Shown piece by piece: positions 27,468 to 32,289 of a stretch of 32,289 nt of DNA. The notes under the pieces are model-generated. The model was not told where the DNA came from and did not search any database. It saw only the letters and a list, made by a program, of their open reading frames with translations. A program made the position numbers and the translations under genes. The stretch's first letter is position 1, and every line of letters begins with the position of its first letter. This DNA is from Thalassoroseus pseudoceratinae (GTDB lineage: Bacteria > Planctomycetota > Planctomycetia > Planctomycetales > Planctomycetaceae): contig NZ_JAALXT010000014.1 in assembly GCF_011634775.1 (NCBI RefSeq), forward strand, positions 1 through 32,289, in the 5' to 3' direction.

Positions 27468-28031
27468 TTGGATTGGAATACTCCCGAAGTAGCTGAAACA
27501 AGACGATTGATTCGGAAGTTCTTTCCAGAATCACGCGCGACAGTGCATCTTGACCGCCCAATGGGTGTTTACGACCTCGTCACGGCAATGTCGTGGGCGA
27601 CAGATTATTTCGCGGACTTTTCTTGCGAACCGAATCCTTACTTGGAGGCGCCGCCGGATCTTGGGCTGGAGGATCGTGGTGGTGTTTGGGATGATGACGA
27701 TTCGATCTACAAACGACTACTCGAACACACAGGATTCTCACCGACCGGACGTGTTGTGATCATTCCTGACGACTATTGCACTTTTGACCGCACTCCAATT
27801 GTTTGTCACTCCCGAACGGCGATCCAACGTGTTCGAGAGTTCTCAGCGACCTATTCAGGAGACTCGAAATGCAAGTGTTTCTTCGACAACCTCAGCGATA
27901 TCATATTCGTATACGAGTCTGGCGAAGCCATGGTGCTGGATCACGACCAAAGGTTTTTTTGGGCCAAGTCCAAACTGAGAAGCTGGACGGAAGAAGCGGC
28001 GAACCATGCGTTGGACCGGAGCGACGCATGA
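27468..28031 (+). CDS. Cassette 5: hypothetical protein, 187 aa
   Basis: No ATG lies near the attC; a TTG at 27468 with GGAGAG eight bases upstream is the best start. The product has a helical basic start (AETRRLIRKFF), an acidic middle with many aromatics (MSWATDYFADF, GGVWDDDDSIYKRLL) and strand-rich segments (GRVVIIPDDYCTF, DIIFVYESGEAMVLDHDQ). No family is recognised and there is no export signal. The frame is also open upstream through attC site 5. The last nine codons lie inside attC site 6, so insertion or excision of the next cassette would not alter them, but the fold of that attC is partly coding. Confidence 0.72.
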   Translation: MDWNTPEVAETRRLIRKFFPESRATVHLDRPMGVYDLVTAMSWATDYFADFSCEPNPYLEAPPDLGLEDRGGVWDDDDSIYKRLLEHTGFSPTGRVVIIPDDYCTFDRTPIVCHSRTAIQRVREFSATYSGDSKCKCFFDNLSDIIFVYESGEAMVLDHDQRFFWAKSKLRSWTEEAANHALDRSDA

Positions 28032-28086
28032 GACGGATTGAAGTGGACACCACATTGGCGTCGCCCGGTCAACGCCAACGTTATGT
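27998..28086 (+). repeat. attC site 6
   Basis: R'' GGCGAAC (27998-28004), R' GTTATGT (28080-28086). The arms GCGTTGGACCGGAGCGACGC and GCGTCGCCCGGTCAACGC pair perfectly except for one extra G and one extra A on the left. Length 89 bp. Confidence 0.92.
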
Positions 28087-28099
28087 CGCAAAGAATCTC

Positions 28100-28729
28100 A
28101 TGACAAAGCTGGCCCTCACAACGCTTTTCGTAATTGTCGTCTCAATTCATGCAGCGGCGAACGCATCCGCAGAAGAAGCTCCAAGCTCACCTAAAGAGGT
28201 CGCGTCCGCCCGTGGAGCTGCGACTCCGGAAGCTGCTTTTAGCTCTTTCCACGCAGCAGTCAAGAAAGACGACTGGGAAGCAGCGTTTAAGGTTCTGACG
28301 GATGAATCGCGGGATTTCCTCGTTGGCTCTCTCACAATGGCCACGCATCTTGGCATGCTTGGTCCAGATGGGGCTGATCTTGCGAAGAAACACGTTGACG
28401 CTGAACAGCTTGATCTTCTTGTTGAAGAAATGAAAAAGCTTCCGCGTGAAAAACAGCCCACAATTGCCCCCAAGGTGTCAGCGATTGTCAAAAAGAAGGC
28501 TCAGTTCTTGTCTGCAGTACTGAAACTATTCGTCGAGCTGAAACGCGAAAACTGGCTTAACAATCTAAAACAGGCAAAGGTCGTAACGCTCGAGTCGGTA
28601 ACCGTAAAAGGCGACACCGCGCGTATCGCGATTCGCATGGAAGAAAAGGATGACGTTGGGATTGAACACGCAGGACTCAAACGTGTCAAAGGTCGATGGT
28701 ACGTTGATTACCAAGGCCGACTTAGATGA
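28100..28729 (+). CDS. Cassette 6: exported NTF2-like protein
   Basis: A 209-residue protein with a clear Sec signal peptide (MTKLALTTLFVIVVSIHA, cleavage probably after ANASA). The mature part begins with TPEAAFSSFHAAVKKDDWEA and ends VKGDTARIAIRMEE...GRWYVDYQGRL, which is the pattern of NTF2-like/DUF4878 domains (helix at the start, paired strands with a GRWYVD-type strand at the end). The middle is helical and Lys-rich. Such proteins are usually periplasmic and bind small ligands. The frame is open far upstream but only across attC site 6; the ATG at 28100 gives the signal peptide. It is the only clearly secreted cassette product here. Confidence 0.85.
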   Translation: MTKLALTTLFVIVVSIHAAANASAEEAPSSPKEVASARGAATPEAAFSSFHAAVKKDDWEAAFKVLTDESRDFLVGSLTMATHLGMLGPDGADLAKKHVDAEQLDLLVEEMKKLPREKQPTIAPKVSAIVKKKAQFLSAVLKLFVELKRENWLNNLKQAKVVTLESVTVKGDTARIAIRMEEKDDVGIEHAGLKRVKGRWYVDYQGRLR

Positions 28730-28736
28730 AATGACG

Positions 28737-28826
28737 ACATAACAATGCAATGCACCGGAGCACTCGCTCCGGCGTGCTGTGAATTCACAGTCAACCTCTC
28801 GTGCCCGGTGATTGCGGGCGTTCCCC
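28737..28826 (+). repeat. attC site 7
   Basis: R'' ACATAAC (28737-28743), R' GTTCCCC (28820-28826). The left arm GCAATGCACCGGAGCAC pairs with GTGCCCGGTGATTGC, leaving G and A unpaired on the left. A GTGAATTCAC palindrome lies in the central spacer. Length 90 bp. Confidence 0.9.
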
Positions 28827-28853
28827 GACTGACGCCCATAATACGTGACTTTG

Positions 28854-29498
28854 ATGTCAACACAGATTCAAAAGTTTCTCGATCAGCGTCCGCTGTTCAC
28901 CCAATGCCACGCCGTAGATCGTGATGCTGATTTTGCTATACACTTGGGTGTGTGGCGGCGTTCTGAGTTTCCGGATCTGAACGCATTTGTTGCGTTCGTG
29001 TTTCGCTACTCGTCCGTTCTTCAGCCGTACATCGCTGAACCGGACCGTCGCGACCTCGCCTCTTGGTTTCATCCTGATTCAAATGCGGAGGAATCTGCGG
29101 CTTCGTACATGACCAATGCGTCTCCACTTTCAACCAACGCTCGCGATTGGCTCGCAAAACACGCCGCCACGGTCGACGGTGGATTCCTTGACTCGTCTTC
29201 CATTGACACGGTCATTGTAGACAACGATTCGATGTACATTCAAACCACCGAGTGGTACATCCACTCATTTGTGGCCGACTTGCTGGATGCCCCCGAACCA
29301 TTCCCGCAATTAGACGGACACGAGAACGAAGAGCCATGGTCCGAGGACCGAAACTTTTACGAGTTTCTTGGTCCCGAATCAGATTCCGTATCGTGTAAGC
29401 GTGATGTTTGCGATCGCGGTCGTGTAAAACACAGCGTTTTCTGTCGTCCTCACCATTTTGAGAACGTCAAAGGGCGTCCCTCGCCCTACACGCACTGA
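28854..29498 (+). CDS. Cassette 7: hypothetical protein with Cys/His motif at the C-terminus
   Basis: A 214-residue soluble protein starting at the ATG at 28854 (a GTG at 28845 is possible). The first 130 residues are mixed alpha/beta with many aromatics (FVAFVFRYSSVLQPYI, DRRDLASWFHPD). The C-terminus carries C-x4-C-x10-C-x2-HH (SCKRDVCDRGRV...FCRPHHFENV), which could bind one zinc ion. No known family comes to mind; the motif suggests a nucleic-acid or protein contact. The stop precedes the next attC core by five bases. Confidence 0.78.
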   Translation: MSTQIQKFLDQRPLFTQCHAVDRDADFAIHLGVWRRSEFPDLNAFVAFVFRYSSVLQPYIAEPDRRDLASWFHPDSNAEESAASYMTNASPLSTNARDWLAKHAATVDGGFLDSSSIDTVIVDNDSMYIQTTEWYIHSFVADLLDAPEPFPQLDGHENEEPWSEDRNFYEFLGPESDSVSCKRDVCDRGRVKHSVFCRPHHFENVKGRPSPYTH

Positions 29499-29503
29499 AC
29501 GGC

Positions 29504-29593
29504 GGAGAACCATGGGTTGCAACGGAGGCCGCGAGTCAACGTTTTTGAAGTGGCAAGTCGTTAGCGCGGCCCCGCTGAACCCTACCGTTCGCC
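29504..29593 (+). repeat. attC site 8
   Basis: R'' GGAGAAC (29504-29510), R' GTTCGCC (29587-29593). The arms GGGTTGCAACGGAGGCCGCG and CGCGGCCCCGCTGAACCC pair with G and A unpaired and one mismatch. Length 90 bp. It is very similar to attC site 10. Confidence 0.9.
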
Positions 29594-29670
29594 GACACAG
29601 AAAGCGAACCTCTAAGTGTCAACAACGTCTAACACGTCAATACGTTTGATTCTAAACGCAAGGTGCGGCA

Positions 29671-30459
29671 ATGACGTCTGATGATGAACCGAGCGAATCT
29701 ACTCAGGGCGTGTTCCTCACCAAAGGGATGCGCATTGATATTTCTGAGTTCAGCTTGCAACTCAATGCCGATGGTTCCGTTGCAACAAGCAACCTCACCC
29801 TCGCGGTCGCTCTTGATATGTCGCCATACTGGCTCGACATTGCTATCACGCACGGTCTGGCAGCAAAAGACGCTAGCTTTGAGACACGCGACGCCCACGC
29901 CACAGACGACGCGGAGCGAAAGGGCTTAGCCCTTCAAACCGAGTTCTGTGCCGGAATGCAAGCGATCGTCGCTTGCGCTACCGCTGTCGATGCTCTTTAG
30001 ACAAACTTACGTGACAGGGTGAACCTGCCGAGCGATCTAGTTGATACTTGGCGCGAAAAACGCACCGCGCGACACAAGCAAGTTAGCGAGGTACTCAGGC
30101 GTGCTTTCCGAATTGACGCCGCCACTCTTAAACAAATCATTCCCTTGCTCAAAGACACATACAGTTTCCGCGATCGTGCTGTTCACCCAATTGGTACAAC
30201 CACAGACCCCGTACAACATCCAGAGCTGAGAATCTATTCGGAATGGCGATATGTCGCGTACTGGTATCAAAACGCGTATAATTTGCTGCGCGCATGCCAT
30301 TCACTTTTTTCGTTTGTTTTGGAGACCAAGCCCTCAAAGCTCGATCAACCGATCGAAAAATACCGTGATCACCTGCGGCCTCTCTTAGTTCCCGTTCTTG
30401 ACCGCTTGCAGCACGAGTTTATCGGTGACGACGAATCCCAACACTCAGTACACGAATAG
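29671..30459 (+). pseudogene. Cassette 8: HEPN-like protein split by an in-frame amber codon
   Basis: Two frames, 29671-30000 (109 aa) and 30019-30459 (146 aa from GTG), are in the same phase and separated only by TAG at 29998-30000 and six codons. Read through, they give one protein of about 262 residues: SPYWLDIAITHG, AIVACATAVDAL(amber)TNLRDRV, REKRTARHKQVSEVLRRAF. The second half has RDRAVHPIG, an R-x4-H motif as in HEPN domains, and a helical end. The amber codon falls inside the helix LDAxY...LRD, where Tyr would fit. It is most likely a nonsense mutation of a formerly intact gene; restart at GTG 30019 could still yield the C-terminal part. HEPN assignment is tentative. Confidence 0.7.
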
Positions 30460-30460
30460 C

Positions 30461-30550
30461 GGCGAACCATGCGATGCAATGGAGCCGGGCTTGCAAGGTT
30501 TCACGAATGGAAAGCCAGCACTCCCGGCCTGCTGATCGCCACCGTTACAC
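30461..30550 (+). repeat. attC site 9
   Basis: R'' GGCGAAC (30461-30467), R' GTTACAC (30544-30550). The arms GCGATGCAATGGAGCCGGG and CCCGGCCTGCTGATCGC pair with G and A unpaired and a mismatched patch in the middle. Length 90 bp. Confidence 0.88.
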
Positions 30551-30582
30551 GACTGAATAACCTTCCACGCCCAACTTTCTAA

Positions 30583-31053
30583 ATGAAGCACTTCACTGAT
30601 GCGATGTTCGACGCGATCCGATCGGAGGCGGAGGCGATACGCGAGGGCGCGACCACAGTGTCAGTTGCCAAACTTGATGCTGAGCTAGACAACCAACTTC
30701 CGCCGAGCTACAAGGAATTTGTCTCTAAGATCAACGGCGGTGCTATCGGGTCTATCCGGCTATTCGGTGTTGACCGATCCGATTATCTCGACCTCCGCGC
30801 CAAGATCGAGGAACTGGGCTCGTTTATCCCATCAATTGCGCGCAAGATCATGATTCCGGTTGCAAGCGATTGGGGCGGTAGTCTTTTCTGCCTTGACACC
30901 TATCACCCCGACGAGAACGGCGAATTGCCGGTCTGGTACTGGAACCACGAATACTCGGAAGAGCCCGCAGATGCGCCTTATGTTTGGTCTCAAATTTATG
31001 ATGGATTTGGGTCATTCATTCGCGATCAACTTGCGACTAAAACAGACGAGTAA
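30583..31053 (+). CDS. Cassette 9: SMI1/KNR4 (SUKH) family protein
   Basis: A 156-residue protein of the SUKH superfamily. The family signature is clear: a helical start, then LDAELDNQLPPSYKEFVSK.NGG, LFGVDR..YLDLR, IMIPVASDWGGSLFCLD, VWYWNHE and a C-terminal helix ending SFIRDQL. SUKH proteins are mostly immunity proteins that bind and neutralise polymorphic toxins. No toxin gene is adjacent, so it is an orphan immunity candidate carried on a cassette. The start ATG lies 32 bases after the attC core; the TAA stop lies within R'' of the next attC. Confidence 0.92.
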   Translation: MKHFTDAMFDAIRSEAEAIREGATTVSVAKLDAELDNQLPPSYKEFVSKINGGAIGSIRLFGVDRSDYLDLRAKIEELGSFIPSIARKIMIPVASDWGGSLFCLDTYHPDENGELPVWYWNHEYSEEPADAPYVWSQIYDGFGSFIRDQLATKTDE

Positions 31054-31138
31054 CCAATGGGTTGCATCGGAGGCCGTGAGTTGAGTTTATTGGAGTGGTG
31101 AGTCGTTCGCGCGGCCCCGCTGAACCCTGCCGTTATCC
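31048..31138 (+). repeat. attC site 10
   Basis: R'' GAGTAAC (31048-31054), R' GTTATCC (31132-31138). The arms GGGTTGCATCGGAGGCCGTG and CGCGGCCCCGCTGAACCC pair with G and A unpaired. Length 91 bp. The stop of cassette 9 is within R''. Confidence 0.9.
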
Positions 31139-31185
31139 GACACACAGTTGCCCAATTCTCAATTCACTAACAGCAGAGGAACGAT

Positions 31186-31500
31186 ATGGACGATCACGAA
31201 ATCGGCATCCTGACATTTTTGTTGCTGGGACTTGTCCTCATGTTCCTGCCGAACGCGATTCGTGCAAGACGAAAAGGCAGCCAAAGCGAAGCCGAAGCGA
31301 TTCCGAATCCCAAACCCTGGCAAATTTGGCTTGCTGCCCTTGCGTTCCTTCAGGCAATCGCATTTGTGGTCATCGCGATCGCTTGTGAAGCCGCAGGCAC
31401 ACACTGGATTGTTGGGCTGCTCTGTGTCAGCGGTTCATTCTTGTGCTCTGTGACAGTTCTCGGTTTATTTGGTCTGAGGCCACGGCATTTTCTGTCGTGA
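31186..31500 (+). CDS. Cassette 10: small membrane protein, three helices
   Basis: A 104-residue protein with three hydrophobic segments (about 6-24, 47-68 and 73-96) and a basic loop after the first (RARRKGSQSEAEAIPNPK). The ATG at 31186 has AGAGGA five bases before it, the best ribosome binding site in the array. No family is recognised. A gap of 56 bases separates the stop from the next attC, longer than in the other cassettes. It probably sits in the inner membrane. Confidence 0.82.
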   Translation: MDDHEIGILTFLLLGLVLMFLPNAIRARRKGSQSEAEAIPNPKPWQIWLAALAFLQAIAFVVIAIACEAAGTHWIVGLLCVSGSFLCSVTVLGLFGLRPRHFLS

Positions 31501-31556
31501 ATGACACGGCGGTTCTGTACAGAATGCACCACGCAAACCGATGTGACAGAGCCGTC

Positions 31557-31646
31557 GGATAACAAAGCCGTGAACCGGAGCACTCATTCACGCGGCAACT
31601 GAAATCAAAGTCTTCCGTTCGTGCCCGGTTACGGCAGACGTTATGC
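31557..31646 (+). repeat. attC site 11
   Basis: R'' GGATAAC (31557-31563), R' GTTATGC (31640-31646). The arms GCCGTGAACCGGAGCAC and CGTGCCCGGTTACGGC pair with G and A unpaired on the left. Length 90 bp. Confidence 0.92.
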
Positions 31647-31669
31647 CGCTAAACCAAACCGCAAAATGA

Positions 31670-32062
31670 ATGGCCACCGAATCCGACTGGGACAAATGGT
31701 TTGCCGCAGAACTCGTTCTCGAAATCACGGTCGAGAACGACCCACGAATTGTCGCGCAAATCGAAACGTACTTGATCCGCGCCGATTCTCCTGATGCGGC
31801 GTATGCCCGTGCCCTCGAACTTGGGCCATCACTTGATTATCGATACCGCAATTCAGATGGCGAAATCGTCACGATGAAATATCGCGGCATTCACGCGCTT
31901 GATTCCATCCAAGACACACCGAAAGATGGCACTCAAATTACTGTTCGACAATCGCTGATGGACAATAAGTCTGCCATTGATGATATGATTCGCTCTAAGA
32001 ATCGCCTTGATTTGTTCACCGATTCGGATGACGGCTGGGATGGTCCTAACCTGTCACAATGA
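31670..32062 (+). CDS. Cassette 11: DUF4288 family protein
   Basis: A 130-residue protein with the DUF4288 pattern: DKWFAAELVLEITVENDPR, the strand LIRADSPDAAYARALELG, then YRNSDGEIVTMKYRGIHAL. Members are small cytoplasmic proteins of unknown function, often near immunity-type genes. The start is the ATG at 31670, 23 bases after the attC core. The stop lies 12 bases before the next core. Confidence 0.87.
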   Translation: MATESDWDKWFAAELVLEITVENDPRIVAQIETYLIRADSPDAAYARALELGPSLDYRYRNSDGEIVTMKYRGIHALDSIQDTPKDGTQITVRQSLMDNKSAIDDMIRSKNRLDLFTDSDDGWDGPNLSQ

Positions 32063-32073
32063 TCGAATACGCG

Positions 32074-32163
32074 GCATAACAACAGCGTGAACCGGAGTGG
32101 CGATTCACGCCGAATTTGAATTCAACGTCAACCGTCGCCACCCGGTTATCTCAAACGTTAGGC
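32074..32163 (+). repeat. attC site 12
   Basis: R'' GCATAAC (32074-32080), R' GTTAGGC (32157-32163). The arms GCGTGAACCGGAGTGGCGA and TCGCCACCCGGTTATCTC pair with G and A unpaired on the left and small mismatches near the core. Length 90 bp. Confidence 0.92.
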
Positions 32164-32171
32164 CCTCACCA

Positions 32172-32289
32172 ATGGTTGGTCTCAAGGTCACGATCAACGA
32201 CGGCGAGTCTGTCACTGGCGGTACTGAAGACCTAGGCGTCCTGACTGCTTCGGTCTCTGCATCTGGCATACTCGGTAAAGAGTCGGATT
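32172..32289 (+). CDS. Cassette 12: partial hypothetical protein
   Basis: The ATG at 32172, eight bases after the attC core, opens a frame that runs off the window after 39 codons (MVGLKVTINDGESVTGGTED...). The visible part looks like beta strands and holds no known motif. Position and spacing fit a further cassette gene. Confidence 0.6.
   Translation, partial: MVGLKVTINDGESVTGGTEDLGVLTASVSASGILGKESD

Overview
The window looks like a planctomycete chromosome (Planctomycetota). The evidence is a DUF1559 pilin-like protein with its H-X9-DG tail, a LEPR-XLL-type N-terminus (LEDRTLL) on a giant repeat protein, a Ser/Thr kinase fused to an nSTAND-type NTPase, and a carboxypeptidase-regulatory-like lipoprotein. 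The genus cannot be told from the sequence.

Left part (1-3.7 kb): a decayed zone. It holds a kinase-nSTAND gene cut off soon after its Walker A motif, a scrambled DUF6933-like remnant, a possible small two-helix membrane protein, and a composite pseudogene. That pseudogene's 5' end matches the start of the giant gene at 11.2 kb, and its 3' end matches the end of the lipoprotein gene at 23.8 kb.

3.7-10.6 kb, all minus strand: a signalling cluster. In transcription order it encodes a small Cys-rich-tailed protein, a STAS-domain membrane protein, a receiver-HATPase regulator, a STAS anti-sigma-antagonist-like protein, a divergent GspE/PulE-type ATPase lacking several family hallmarks, a frameshifted membrane protein, an Hpt protein and a hybrid histidine kinase. 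Together they resemble a phosphorelay/partner-switching module wrapped around an orphan secretion-type ATPase.

11.2-23.8 kb, plus strand: a 3536-residue surface protein built from lamin-tail-like, choice-of-anchor-D, DUF11, Calx-beta, Ig-like and FFWNP..G.NR repeats, followed by the DUF1559 protein and the lipoprotein. An IS5-family element with a dead transposase follows directly.

24.7-32.3 kb: the main discovery is an integron cassette array. Twelve attC sites, eleven of them 89-91 bp long with the same fold, separate single-gene plus-strand cassettes. Recognisable cargo includes DUF4272, SUKH/SMI1-KNR4, DUF4288, an exported NTF2-like protein, a small membrane protein and an amber-interrupted HEPN-like protein; the rest are unknown. 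No integrase gene lies in the window and the array runs off the right edge, so it is either a cluster of attC sites without an integrase or part of a larger chromosomal integron. The IS appears to have inserted into the outer core (R'') of the first attC.
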